In this document: positions 33,886-46,359 of the stretch, piece by piece
Layout: each line of letters opens with the position of its first letter
Position numbering within the stretch: the stretch's first letter is position 1
Assembly (NCBI GenBank): GCA_025403435.1
Contig: CM046331.1
Span: 32,211,893 to 32,275,892 of the forward strand
Direction of reading: 5' to 3'
DNA: 64,000 bases
From: Artocarpus heterophyllus
Taxonomy: Eukaryota > Streptophyta > Magnoliopsida > Rosales > Moraceae
The notes under the pieces: generated by a model
What the model was told of the DNA's origin: nothing
The model's input: only the letters and a program-made list of their open reading frames with translations
The model's database searches: none
Position numbers and translations under genes: made by a program

Positions 33886-33910
33886 TATATATATATATAT
33901 ATATATATAT
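33886..33910. repeat. TA microsatellite in the right arm
   Basis: About 12 TA units. The corresponding position in the left arm has a much shorter run, one of the length differences between the arms. Confidence 0.85.
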
Positions 33911-34135
33911 GTATTGTTGTAATTTGGATTTCTTTTGTATAATGATTTAGATTTTCCAGTTTGTCCTGATGTGATAAATTAATGAATTCTTCATTTATAT
34001 ATGATTCTATTCATTATCTATTTTGATTTCACACAATAATAAAATGTTCGTCATTATTTTTTCCCCAACTTTCTTCCACACCATAGTAGCTGCTGCACAC
34101 GTGTATTCTTTTTTTTTTTTTTGTGGGATTCTTTC

Positions 34136-34750
34136 AAATTTAATTATATATAATTTGGTATGTACATAGTACTATTTTGTCCTACCTCATCACTATTACA
34201 TACGGAGCATATGACAATTGCATAAAACCATCGTCAAAGAATAAGACAATAGTCGATAGACCGTCATCTTATCGAGTGACATTAAATGTTGCCTGACATT
34301 TTATAATTGTCGTCTTATCTTTTCTAGAAATCAAGCATATTTATTATTTTCGACATAACTTATTTGGAGCTATTCTCGTAAATCTTCCAAATCTTTTTAT
34401 GTGATCTTCTTCTTTTTAAGTTTTTTTTTTTTAATACATGGACAAAGTTTTTTTTTTTTTTTTTACTTAGGGAAATAACCCCTTTTTGAAATAGTTTATC
34501 AATAATATTGTACAAGCTTTAATTATTATTCTACTAATGTAATCAATAATCAATGAAGTAGTAATGTTAATCACTATGTACTAATATATGGTTTGTCATT
34601 GGTTAATTTGGTAGTTTGTCACTAATTAACTTCATGGTTTGTTAATAATTAATCAATATTAGTTAATGATTAACCAATTCCAATAAATAATTTTTTTGGT
34701 TTATTTATGAAAAATTATAATCTATCATTGGTATATAGTTAACTCTTATT
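34136..34750. other. AT-rich non-coding stretch
   Basis: Contains several poly-T runs (34425-34465) and repeats of 'aattaat' words. No gene is seen. Confidence 0.5.
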
Positions 34751-34885
34751 TAATACGTCGATATTATTCGTCGATATCTCTTCATCTTTAATGCGTAACT
34801 CATCCTCTGTATTATTCAAATTCAGATATCGACAAATAACATCAACTTATTAAATGAGTTTCGCATTAAAGATGAGAAAAATATA
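34751..34885. repeat. imperfect inverted repeat around TCATCTTTAATGCG
   Basis: The word ttcatctttaatgcgtaact (34781-34800) is mirrored by atgagtttcgcattaaagat (34855-34874), and CGTCGATATCT near 34770 by AGATATCGACA near 34825. This could be a small MITE or a hairpin. No terminal duplication was identified. Confidence 0.6.
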
Positions 34886-35029
34886 TAGATAAACCCTTCC
34901 TAAATGAGAGTTTAGGTTTAAAAAAGCTTTAAATGATAGTGTAAACTTGAAACAAAATTTGAGAGTGATATTTTTTCCTTTATAGATAACCCCTTATGTA
35001 AATCATGTAGGCTTAATTCTATCTATTTG

Positions 35030-35195
35030 AATGAAAAATCTAAAGTTCAGGGAGCAAAGTAAAGAGTTTTGAAAGTTTAGGAGTAAAGTGATAATTTTTA
35101 AAGTTTAGAGGTAAAGTGAGGAGCTTTGAAAGTTCAAGAGTTAAAGTAGGATTTTTAAAGTTCAACGGGCAAAATGTAGGGAGATCCTAAAGTTT
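35030..35195. repeat. degenerate short tandem repeats (AAAGTTTAGGAGTAAAGTG-like)
   Basis: Four to five copies of a word resembling aaagtttaggagtaaagtga about 30-40 bases apart. Similar words (aagtttataagatac) occur in CslE intron 6. Confidence 0.55.
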
Positions 35196-38100
35196 ATGAG
35201 TCATTGGATTTAATAACCTTAACAAAATAAATAAATAAATTATAAAAAAAAAAAGAGGAGAAGGAGAAGGAGGAGAACGTGGTGGTGGTGCCAAGAGCTT
35301 TACCATAAACTTTATTAAAAAGAGGAGTAAAGTCATATTTCTCATCAATGGACGTACCATTCACTAACCAAATGGAGAAGATTCCCATTCTTTACTATCC
35401 CACAAACGAAATAAGATAAAAGAAATGCACAAGCTCCTATTTATTTTTCAACCAAATAAAATAATAATCCAATCCTTTTTTCCAAGCATCCCAAAGAGAG
35501 GGGGAAAAAAAAAAACAACAACAACAGCATAAAATGCATGTAACAGTGCTACAAACATTACTTAGTTGAACCATATATATATATATAAAGATCATTTTGA
35601 ATCAAATATGGATGTCCTTTATGAGCCGGCATTAATGTAATTGGCCTTAATTTTATTAATCAAATATGAATGCGAATTCACGAAGCATCTAGGATTTTGG
35701 TCACTTCTTATATGGCCATTGATAATATGATATAATTTGAAAAATATAGAATCTTAATATAATCTCAATTTCAAACGAGGCTCCTACAGCTGAAATTGAG
35801 CTGAGACAGTGGTAGGAATTTCTTCCTCTCTTCGATCTGAAGTTATAGAGACTAGAATCATATCAATTGGTACTCAGACGGTAGAGTAATTGTGTCAAAA
35901 AGGAAGTGCGTTTTCCGCCAGTGGAGTTACGGCTGGTACAACATGTCGTTGGACTCGGCTCGTCATGATCTATTGATTGACACCGGCTGTGTCGAAAACG
36001 GAGGCCGAGATCCCCAGTTTAGTTTTTTTGCCATGGACGGTTTTGAGAGAGAGGGAGATCTGATTTTGATTGACTGATTTTTTTATGTGTCCATGAATAT
36101 ATAGACACTGTCATGAGTCTATGGATTCTAATCTGCGTCGTGGTTGGGTTAATCAAGTTTGATCCATAACTTTGAAGTTTCTACAAACATAGCTTTACTT
36201 TTAAAAACTGTAACATTTTTGGTCTTTTCAAAATTAAATAAATAATTTTTGACTATAGTCTAAACTTCTTAATACCTTCCTACTATCATAAAATCATTTT
36301 CATGATTTTAAACTTATTTTTTGAATTTCATGATTTTATTCAGAAATGTAAAACCTTGACGATTTTGTTTCTAAAAAGGGTGACTAACTATTTATACAAC
36401 TATATATATATATATTCTAAGAATAGTATTTTGTACTTAAAGCTATGATCAAAACTTAAAATTCGATTTCTTGATCAAATGATATTCCTTGAATTCTAAA
36501 ACTTAAAAGGTTAATTAATAAATAAAGCATATATTTTTCATTAAAATTTCATATATTAAACTTCTAATTTTATCATAAAAATAATTATCAAATTTATAAA
36601 ATTTTTGCAATTCAAATTGACAAAAAAAATTCGTAAATTAAATTGACTATCTACATGTCAATTTAATTCAAATTATGGACTTAGCACAAGTCGTGCTTTA
36701 TGGGTATAACCTGAACTATTTCTCATAAAACGCCGTTTATGAATCCACCTCTAATCTTTGGATGCTTTTTTTTAAAACTTTTTGTAATCACTTAATCGAT
36801 TGAAATTTATCCGTTTGTGACTTTGCATTTGCCTTAAAGGCTCATGCAACGTTTGTGGACTTCATTTATAGTAATAATAATTTTTATTATTATTTGTATT
36901 ATTATTTGCTCACAGTTATTTACACTTGTAAATAACTAACTCTGAATATATAAGATACCGTGAATTCTTGAATTTCTAAATTACTTTAGAAAAGTCTTAT
37001 CATGCCTTATGATCTCATGAAAATCGAGATCGATCTTACATACGTATACTTTATGCTCACCATTTTTGAATTATGGTGTTGAGCTGTTGATCACTTGATC
37101 TGACTAAAATTATGTAGGAATTTCGTGTAGTTATACTGGTCGGAAATTCTTTTTTATCAATTAATCTCAATTTAGATTTTCTGATTGAGATCTTTATGAA
37201 TGCTTCTACTTTGACCCATGCATGAAATTGTTGAATCATAAAACCTTAGTTTAGTACATTGAGTAACATTTTTGATCATCCAAGTGTACTATCATAACAT
37301 CATATTTTGCTATATGTTTTATGCATAAAGCATATAAAATTGTGTAGTTATAATATTATTTACTATTGAAGTCTTATAGTTGTTAAGACTTCCTAAATTT
37401 TGTATTAATTAGAAAATTCATGATTATAAATCGTGATTATGTCACGATTTAAACTTGTAAATTTTCCAATCGTAACCGAAGATTTCTAACCTTGAAGTGA
37501 ATTCTCATAGAAACTTGAACTTATAAGTTTTATGCTTACGGTTTCTTATGAATCTAACGGCGTGGTTATAAAAAAATTCTTAATTAATTTTGCTTATTAA
37601 TTATTGGATTTTTTCGGCCATTACAAAATGAAACCTACCAATAGATATTTGTCATTCAACTATCAATTTTATAGGAAAAAAATGATTTTAACCAGATGCA
37701 AGAGTTTAGAAACGTGTTATTGACAGGAAAGACCCAAAAAAGAAAGAGAAAGGGAAAAAAGAAAGAATAAGGAGAAGGCAAAAGGATCTTTAGAATGGCC
37801 GATTAAGGTAAGAATCATTATTATTAAATATTGATTCTTACATTAATGAACAAATTGAATGCTTGCATGAACAAACATGTAAGATGTAACTCATATTCTC
37901 GTTCAACTTATGCCCACATTAGAAGAAAGGCATATTGACAGGGTGATCAGTACAATATTTTCTCCCCAAAACACTTTTATTAGATCACGCTTCCTCTTCA
38001 ATTCTATTTTACAAATCCTTGTGTCATAATATCTGGAGATATCTCGGCTAATTATTGTATCAATTCAGATCTGATTGTACCAAACTGTTTAGCTTTTGAA

Positions 38101-38205
38101 TAATTTCAGAAGGTATGTTCTGTATCTAAACTTCTAGTCATCAATTAGCCCCTATTGGTGTTGCCTTTCAATTAAGTTTTAGAGTTATTTTACCTTCATA
38201 TGGCA
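35196..38205. other. intergenic DNA without a recognisable gene
   Basis: AT-rich. A minus-strand frame of 64 codons with a real ATG (35194-35388) and a plus-strand frame at 35892-36077 exist. Neither resembles a known protein, and the first ends in low-complexity Ser/Phe. Confidence 0.5.
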
Positions 38206-38207
38206 TG

Positions 38208-38335
38208 TGTTTTAGGTTTATTCATACTTTTCATCTTTGGTTTTTGTTCTTATTAATGATGTACTTTTTATATTTTGGGTTTATTCATACTTTTCATCCT
38301 TGGTTTTTCTTCTCATTAATGATATATTTCATATT
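38208..38335 (+). repeat. 66-bp tandem duplication
   Basis: ggtttattcatacttttcat followed by cTTGGTTTTT and ATTAATGAT words occurs from about 38214 and again from about 38279, with few differences. Confidence 0.85.
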
Positions 38336-38339
38336 ATAC

Positions 38340-40864
38340 TTAATACAGAGATGTATACATTTGCTCAGCCCACTCTTAATTTTGACCTGAAAATATGCAA
38401 AATACTCTCAAATAGAAAAAAGAAGAAAACTTAAAAAAATAATTTATGATGGTAATATTATACAGACTTATAACCGAACACATATCGATCAATTTTGGTG
38501 ATTTAATTTAGGTTTATTTACTTTTTTATACCATGTGCTTTAGGTCTGTTCAAATACTATACCTTTAGTTTATTATCTAACCAAATGTTCACTTTCATAT
38601 TAGATTTAACACCAAATCTTAGTCAATAATTAATTTCGATGTTTAAAATGGCCAAATTATTTTAAATAAAAAAGAAGAAAACCAAAGCATTCAAGAAAAT
38701 AAAAATAAAACAAAAAAAATACAAAAATCCATTTTGGAGGAACTATACATTTTTAAGTCAAAACGGTTGGTTTTAAGTTTTCTTATTTTTTAATACAAGA
38801 GTATTTTAGACAACTTTAAAGTCAAAATTAAAGGTTCATAAAAAAAAGATATAAATGTATATATTAAATCTAATACGAAGATATACTACCAATAAAATTA
38901 TAAACCAAATGTATAATATTTAAGAAAACCTAAAATAGCGGCTATGAAAAAGTAAGCATCTCATATATTATAGAAATTCAAGAGGGTAATATAATATGGA
39001 CTCATAACCAAACGCATGTCCATCTGTCAACAATATTGGATAATTGAAATTATACCCAAATTTTGCTTGTTATAGTCTTCTTTCCTTCAAGTTAGATAGT
39101 ATGCGCCGGAGATCTTCTTAGATAAAGAAACAAATCTTGAATCTTCTTTCTTTATTGCTCCTTGTTGAACAATTTTTTTCCCTTATATTCTATAAGTTGT
39201 AATCCTCATTCTCTCTTAGACGATGATCCTCATCTATGAGACCTACATGGTCCCTGCAGATAGCTCCATCCTTTATAAAAGGTGGGCCTATAGCCCACGG
39301 GGACATATAATATTCCTCTGTCAGTTTTTAACAAAGATAATGTTATAGGACAGTGTTTAATTAACACTGTAAGTAGAATGAATCAGTTTTTTGATCGAGC
39401 TTATGACCACAGAGCCGGGCAACATATTTATCAACACAAGAAAAATAAATGAAATTCTCTATAAATTTCATAACAGTTGAAAATCCCTAGTGGTTGTAGT
39501 ATGTTGAAAAACATTCAAAAACTAAAAAATTCGACCCCCTCTTAGCAAGAGTATCTATAACTTATTCTACGAGTCTCCAAAAATTGCAGAAACTTTTTCT
39601 GTCTTAAAATAGGCTCAGAGGTGCCCTTGTTTTTGAGCTTTTACATCTCGCCTTTTGGGCATGTTAATCTCCTGAAAACGGCTTCTTGTTAATATCAAAA
39701 TTTTGTTTCTGCTAAATTTCAGCAGTGTTGATCCAACTTAGTTGGCATCTCGTTCATATGTTTGATTCGTTCTTCTAGAGTGCTTTCCTTAAAAAAAAAA
39801 AAAAAATATGAGTTTCTGTTCAAACCAAAACAAGCTACTAGAAAAATTCATAACTTGGTTTTAAGTGATTCCGAACCCCTATACAAAGCTTGAGCTGTAG
39901 CGAGGTTTAAGGTAGAATCATTGAGACAAATTCAAGCATGTTTTCTTGATTTAGAGATTACAGTTTGATATACCCACACCAACGTCAAGAAAGTAGCATC
40001 ATAATTTATATTCCCTTTCTTTTTCAAACCCAAATGGTCGCTTCCAATCTGAAGAATGTCCACTAAATTAATCATGAATGCCATCCATCTGTTATGCATA
40101 TATCCCTCTATAACACAAAGCCATATTAAGAAGAAGCTATTTGTCGTATATTTGCCTTTCCATAGTTTGGTAACAACGAATATAAGAAAACACAATGAAT
40201 AGAGTTCGCATCCTTAATAAAATACATCACGAGTTTTAGAGTTTGAATCCTCTACTCCAAGTTAAAATGAACATAACAAAACACAAATTACAGAGTTCAA
40301 ATCCCCACAAAAACCACCATGGGTTGCATGGTTTGAATCCCCCACTCATTGTTCGAATACACACACAAACTCTTTCATGCCGTGGGGAATTATCATTTAT
40401 AGAGTTCTAGTGTGAGGTGGGAGCTTTAGGAGGTGTTAATAGTGTTGGATGTGCTCAGTCACTGAGCCAGTTAGGGCCCCGGGGGCTGCAGCCTCTTTTA
40501 AGCCCAATTGGTTCCGTTGGGCCCATAAAAGTCTTTAAGAAAGTTCTCTTTTTGCCTTTTTTTTCCTTCCTTCGAGAATTTTCTAATTCTATATTATATA
40601 CTAAATGTTTTATAATATTTTGTTTGTATCCTCAAATTGGTCTAAAATTTATCAATTTGTTTCCCCTCAATTTCTTTTTAATTCTAAATTTTATGTATAA
40701 TGTTTTTAAAAATTTTGTTTACACCTTAATTTTCTTATGAAAAAAAGTTGGGGTGAAATTCCTGTAGTTTTAAGAAGGGTTAATTGCAAAAAAAACTAAA
40801 TCAACTTTTATGCAGAGCGCTAGGGAAGACAACTTTGTACGTGTCGCCAAATAAGTAAGCGAGC
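38340..40864. other. intergenic DNA upstream of the NLR relic
   Basis: No recognisable gene. Three tRNA-like B-box words (gagtttgaatcc, gagttcaaatcc, ggtttgaatccc) occur at about 40238-40342. The stretch 40420-40530 is GC-richer than its surroundings, and the 40.7-40.86 kb part leads into the NLR start. The NLR promoter, if it was ever intact, would be here. Confidence 0.45.
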
Positions 40865-42900
40865 ATGGCGGAAATTGAAGTAAAGAGTGTTAAAGACATG
40901 CTTCTCTCGTTGCCGACAGAAGAAGTACGCTTGTTGCAAGGTGTTCATGGAGAAGTTGAGGAAATTGCGCATGAGTTGGGGAGTATCCTTCATTTCCTAA
41001 AGGATGCTGATAAAAGGGCAGAAATCGGAGGAGACGAAGTAAGTGACGGTGTTAAATCATGGGTGCAAGAACTTCGCCAAGTCTCATTTGAAGCACAAGA
41101 TATTGTCAGTGAATACGCACATCAGATGCACAACAACTAGGCCAGGACAATCAACGGGCTTTGGTTGAATGCTTACGAAAAATTGCTTGTTTTTTACCTT
41201 TTCGGTTTACACGCTAAAACAACATCGTGACTTGGCTTGGCAGATAGAAAGCATCAAGAAGAGGCTTATTAGACTTCATGAACGAAGTAAAACATATGGC
41301 TTTATTCAACAATTTGGGTCTACAAGTAGTGCTACTCAAAATGTTGTTAGTACATAACCCTCTAAGGGCTTCCCGTTACCTTCAAGAAGATGACCTTGTA
41401 GGTGTTGAATCTGCTAGAGATAAATTGGTTGATATTTTGTTATATTTGTGATCCCAACGAACAATCATCCCAATTGTCGGCGTGGGAGGATTGGGGAAGA
41501 CGACTCTTGCCCAACAAGTATACAACCATGTAAAGGGAAGGTTTCAATGTCATGCGTGGGTTCAAGTGCCTCAACCACACAGGAGAGAGGAGATACTAAG
41601 GACAATGATAATGGAGCTTTTCGAGTCAACTAAATCCCCTGTTCCTGACGAAATTCATATAATGGATGAAGGGAAACTCACAGAAAAGTTGAGGGAGTAC
41701 TTGCAAGACAAGAAGTATCTTGTGATCTTCAACGATGTTTGGAAAGAAGTCTTTTGGGGTGATATCGAACATGTCTTAGTTGATGATAAAGTTGGTGGAA
41801 GAGGAATGATCACGACACGCAATATGCAAGTGGCAGAGTTTTGTGGAAGTTTGTCTTCTAACCATATCCACGAGATGCAACGCTTGCCCGCAGACAAGTC
41901 TTGGGAACTCTTTTTTAAGAGGACTTTCAGACTCGAGGGTGACTGTCCTAAGGAATTAGAGAAGATTTCTGGCGAGATTGTCGAAATATGTGAAGGTCTG
42001 CCTCTTGCAATTGTAGTTATTGCAGGTCTTCTATCAAGAAAAAGCAAGACCATCAACGAGTGGCAAAAATTCCATAATAGTCTCAGTTCAGAGTTGGAGC
42101 ATAATGTTCAGCTAAAAAGTATAACAAAAATCCTATCCCTAAGTTATAATGAGTTGCCTTACTACCTTAAATCTTGCTTTATGTACTTTGGGATGTTTCC
42201 AAGGCGCCATTCTATAAAGTTCGGAAGGCTAATTAGACAATGGATAGCTGAAGGCTTCGTCAAAGCAGTGGAAGATAAGACATTAGAAGAAGTTGCACAA
42301 GATTATATGAATGAGCTAATGAATCGAAGCTTGGTTCAAGCATCATTCCTTGATGTAACTGGCAAAGTTAAAGAATGTTGGGTCCATGATCTTTTGCATG
42401 AGATCATTTTGAAGAAAACAAAGGAAGTAGGTTTTTTTAATGTTTTGCCAGCAAGAACTAAATTAAACTTCAGAAACACTCGACGACTATCAATCATGTG
42501 CAATAGCTCAAATGATGATTTGCATGGCATTAAATTTCCTCACGTCCATTCTGTACTTGTTTTTCGTGAGGACTAGATGCTAAATTCTGTTGTGTCTGTA
42601 TTTGCAACACATTTCAAGTTCTTAAAAGTACTTGATTTTGAGGATGCTCCACATCTAGATCACCTCCCTGACGATATTGGGAACTTATTTGACTTGAGGT
42701 ATTTGAGTATTCGGGGAACAAAAGTGAAGACGCTTCCAAGGTCCACAAAAAAGTTAGAAAACTTAGAGACTTTGGATCTACGGTTATCACTTGTGGACGA
42801 GATGCCGGCTGGCATGGTCAATAGGCTTTTTTAAGTTGAGATATCTACATGCTTGTAAACCTGACGTTCGGATATTAGATTTCTAAGTTTACTGCAATTT
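40865..42900 (+). pseudogene. CC-NB-LRR (RPM1-type) disease resistance gene, broken and truncated
   Basis: From ATG 40865 the frame gives an Rx-type coiled-coil domain (starts MAEIEVKSVKD, has EVRLLQGVHGEVEEIAHEL) and ends at TAG 41138-41140. After frame changes comes KQHRDLAWQIESIKKRL, then a TGA near 41450. The NB-ARC domain follows in one frame (41455-42576): P-loop GVGGLGKTTLAQ, kinase-2 YLVIFNDVWK (Asn at the first acidic position where Asp is usual), RNBS-B GGRGMITTRN, GLPLAIVVIAGLL, RNBS-D CFMYFGMFPRR and the MHD region as WVHDLLHE. TAG 42574-42576 then interrupts. The leucine-rich repeats (DLRYLSIRGTKVKTLP) lose frame near 42830 and stop near 42884 after only a few repeats. Intact relatives have about 900 residues. 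In life such proteins are cytosolic immune receptors. This copy cannot make one. Confidence 0.92.
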
Positions 42901-43011
42901 AAAACGTAAAAAACACTGTCCAAAACATTAAGAATAGACTGGGTTTCATACTAGGTCAAAAACGGGTCAAAACCGGATAAAATAGGCCCATTAGGAGGTT
43001 GAAGATGAAGG

Positions 43012-43165
43012 CCTTGTTTGGTTTTGTTCTCAAAATTTTTGAAAATGTTTTTGCACGCTTTTTGAGGAGAAAATTTTAAAAACACTCTCAGCATAATTCT
43101 TCAAAAATTTTCATTTTTCAAAGCAAAAATATTTTTACCTGTTATGAAAACAATACCAAATAACC
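43012..43165. mobile_element. MITE-like element, family 3
   Basis: About 150 bp with inverted ends (cttgtttggttttgttctc at the left, gaaaacaataccaaataacc at the right) and a symmetric interior (caaaatttttgaaaatg against ttcaaaaattttcattttt). No clear target duplication. Confidence 0.55.
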
Positions 43166-43249
43166 CCAAAGTTTCTTGGGTCGGTTTTACCCAAGGCCCC
43201 CCGAGTAAAAATGACAACATTTTTAGGTTGAGTATCACTCAGCATACGG

Positions 43250-43462
43250 AAAAAAGACATGTCATTTTAGGGTTCTCCCCTCCAAAATGACATGTCATTT
43301 TGGATAAAGAGAATCGTTTTCTAAACGAGAAAACAACATGTTGTTTTAGGCATAAGGCCCAAAAACGACATTTCATTTTGGCTGATGGGGGTTGTTTTCT
43401 AATGGGAAAAACAACATGTCGTTTTGGGCTTTAATTCCTAAAATGACATGTCGTTTTGATTT
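43250..43462. repeat. array of six short palindromes (AAAATGACATGTCATTTT)
   Basis: Near-palindromic words centred on ACATGT occur near 43257, 43298, 43340, 43374, 43418 and 43450, about 35-45 bases apart. The second is a perfect 18-bp palindrome, and AAACAACATGTTGTTT is a perfect 16-bp one. Intervening DNA is GC-richer (cccaag, gggctt). Confidence 0.75.
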
Positions 43463-43469
43463 TTTGGGC

Positions 43470-44395
43470 AAAAAATATAAAAATAGAAATAAAAAATCCA
43501 AAATTAAAAAAATTATTTTGGGTATTTTTTTTTTCAAATTTTAAAAATAGAATATTTTTAGGAAAATTTTCGTAAAATTTACATATTTTAATATTTTATG
43601 AAATTTTCATAATACATCCACAATTTTGATGAATTTTTTTCATATTTTAGTAAATTCATGAAAATATTCACAGATTTTGGTATTTGTTATGAATATTATG
43701 CATTTTGTGTGGATATAATTTTGTATATTTATGTGCATATGTGATTCATTATGTATAATTAGTGATTTTGATTATATATGCAATATTAAGTTGAATAATT
43801 TAGTACATTAAAATTTTGTAAGATTATGCTATTTGTATGTGTAATTTTAATTTATGCATAAAGAATATTAATACACAAATTATTGGTTTTTTGTTCATAT
43901 TTATTGATATTACTTTAAGCTAGATGCAATTTATTTATGAACAAAATTTTAGAATAAATATCTAGTGATCCATATAATTTTAATTAATTTGAGTTTAATC
44001 ACAGCAGCTTTAATTATATAAAATTATATATTAGGTGGTTTAGGATCACATATAAAAAATGACATTTGTTGTAATTAATCTTAATTGATATAATAAATTT
44101 TATCCCATAAGAATTTTTATTGTATTTCTATGGTTAATTAAGATAAAATATCAAATTATATTTCTTAATTTACCCAAATGAATTAAGAAAATAAACATAA
44201 TTTGATAGTTTTATCATAAAGTGAGGTGAATCTAATTGAATTAGACCTTTAGCCCACATATAAGTTTTATGCCACTAGATTCATAATTTTATAACATGAT
44301 TTACGTTGATAAAACATGATATAAGTTTATTAGTCTCAAAAATTAGGTAAGTAAGCATGTAATTTTTATACAGCCTTGCAACCTACAAATTACTC
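43470..44395. other. AT-rich non-coding stretch
   Basis: Low-complexity AT-rich DNA without a supportable gene. It leads into the copia relic. Confidence 0.5.
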
Positions 44396-44399
44396 TGAC

Positions 44400-46080
44400 A
44401 TTAAGTCTGAAATTCCCGAGCAGAGAATTCGTCTTCATTTTGGATGAATGGACATATATTATACCATTAAAAAAGATGAACATGTTATTACTAACACTAG
44501 CGATGCAGATGAAAAGGCTCTTTATGAATGGTAGAAGCGATATGATCGTCTCAGTATGATGTTCATAAAGACCAATACTTTTGCTAGTATTGGAGGTTCC
44601 ATCGATTTGCATAAAAATGTCAAGGCATTACCAAAGGTCATTGATGAGCAGTTTCAACATTAGATAATGTACTTGCCAGCACCCTTATAATGAAAATCAT
44701 CTTTAAGATTCACCGATATCAATAGTATGCGTGAACACATCCTAGAGCTCAGAAACACTGCGGCTTGATTAAAGACACTTGAGATTGATGTATCTGAATA
44801 ATTTCTTTTACACCATATATTAAACACTCTTCCGTAGTAATATGGACCCTTCGAAATATCCTACAACACATATAAGAATAGATGGTCAATTTATGAACTT
44901 ATGACCACATGCATTCAAGAAGAAGGGAGGTTGACAATAGAAATGGGAGAAAATGCATTAATGACAACATAGGACAAGACTCAAAAACAAGCCAAACAAA
45001 AAAAGAAAGGTAAAATACCTATTCAAAGTAGAATCAAAAGGGAATCCAAGTGTTTCTTTTGTAAAAAGAAGAGACACATAAAGAATGATTGCACTAAATC
45101 TATAACTGACCTGAAAAGAAAGTAATCCAATCTCATTTTTTTGTTATGAATATAATATGATTGATAATAATCATAACACATTGTGGATTGATTTTGGTTA
45201 TACAATCCGTATTTTGAATACCTTATAGGGTATGCGAAACCTAAGGATGCTAGTGGAAGTAAACAAAGCATCCATTCAGGAAACAAGATACATTCGCATG
45301 TTGAGGCAATTGAGACATGTACTTTAATTTTAAGTAGTGGTTTTATTTTGAATTTAGAAAAGATCCCTTATATTCTTAGTTTCTCTAAGAATTTAAATTC
45401 AGTTTCAAGGCTTGTATTTTTGGGATATTCCTTAAGTTCTCTCAAGACTTCTTTCAGTTTGTTTTGTAAAACTAATCTTGTTGGGAATGATATAGTGTAA
45501 TTGTCTTTTCTCTATTAATTTGCAAAATGATACCACTTATAATGCTATACATGTTCATACTGGTATAAAACGTTGTGCTATGAATGAAAATTCCTCTATA
45601 TTGTGGCACTGAAAATTAGGGATATATCTCTATATAGAGGATTAAGATATTAGTAAATGATGGAGTACTTGGTACTTTATATTTTATTGATTATAACACT
45701 TGTATGGACTGCGTCAAAGAAAGTGAACTAACAAGTCTAAGAAAGGTGCAAAGGAGTACAGACATATTTGAAATGATATATTCAAACATTTGTTGTCTAG
45801 ACATGGACTTGTGTAGTCCAAAATACTTCATCTCTTTTATAAATGAGTACTCACGATACATGTATCTCTACTTGCTTCATAACAAGAACAAATCATTGGA
45901 TGCTTTTAAAATTTTTAAAGATGAAATAGAGAAACAATACGAAAAGCAAATTAAGATTGTGAGAATGGACAGAGATGTAGAATATCATGGAAGATACACT
46001 AAGAATAGACAAGCACTCAGTCCATTTGTGAAGTTTCTTCAAGAACATAGGATTATTGCCTAATCTACTATGTCTGGTTC
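44400..46080 (+). pseudogene. copia gag-to-integrase relic
   Basis: Plus-strand fragments in the right order: gag-like text (NTSDADEKALYEW), a gag segment around EGRLTIEMGENA, a zinc knuckle CFFCKKKRHIKNDC (CX2CX4HX4C, about 45050), protease-region remnants (IPYILSFSKNLNSVSRL) and the start of the integrase core (CLDMDLCSPKYFISFINEYSRYM shifted from the usual, then IKIVRMDRDVEYHGRYT). The integrase ends near 46075. Numerous stops and frame changes occur. This element belongs to a different copia group from the 24.5-kb one, judging by its gag and integrase text. No LTRs were identified. Confidence 0.85.
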
Positions 46081-46359
46081 ACTTGTGAGTCACGTTGTGT
46101 GGATATGGTCCTTTTGATTATTATTTTCAATTTAATTATCATTTAAATTTTTAAGAAATATATTTTATTTAGTCTAGTCTGATAACGAAACATAGAGTTA
46201 TTTCTCCATACACATGACATGACTAAACTTAATCCTATATCAAGTCAAATGGTTTATTATGTGAACAAACCAAAAGAACAAACACCTGCCCGCACCACAC
46301 ATCCAAAATATCCAAGCATCTAAGATTAATTATCAAATAATATGACTACCATGGCTTTG

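Larger units (their letters stand above)
32955..34135 (+). repeat. inverted duplication, right arm
   Basis: Mirror image of 30775-31955. The homology includes the 5' flank (gagtcgaaaataacaagtta), the TATA box, the coding part and the 3' flank up to the T-run near 34115. Confidence 0.85.

Noticed and set aside
35194..35388. 64-codon minus-strand frame with a real ATG
   Set aside because: The first 40 residues are not recognisable and the rest is low-complexity Ser/Phe. There is no promoter or splice evidence.
35892..36077. 61-codon plus-strand frame
   Set aside because: It starts at GTG rather than ATG and matches nothing I know.
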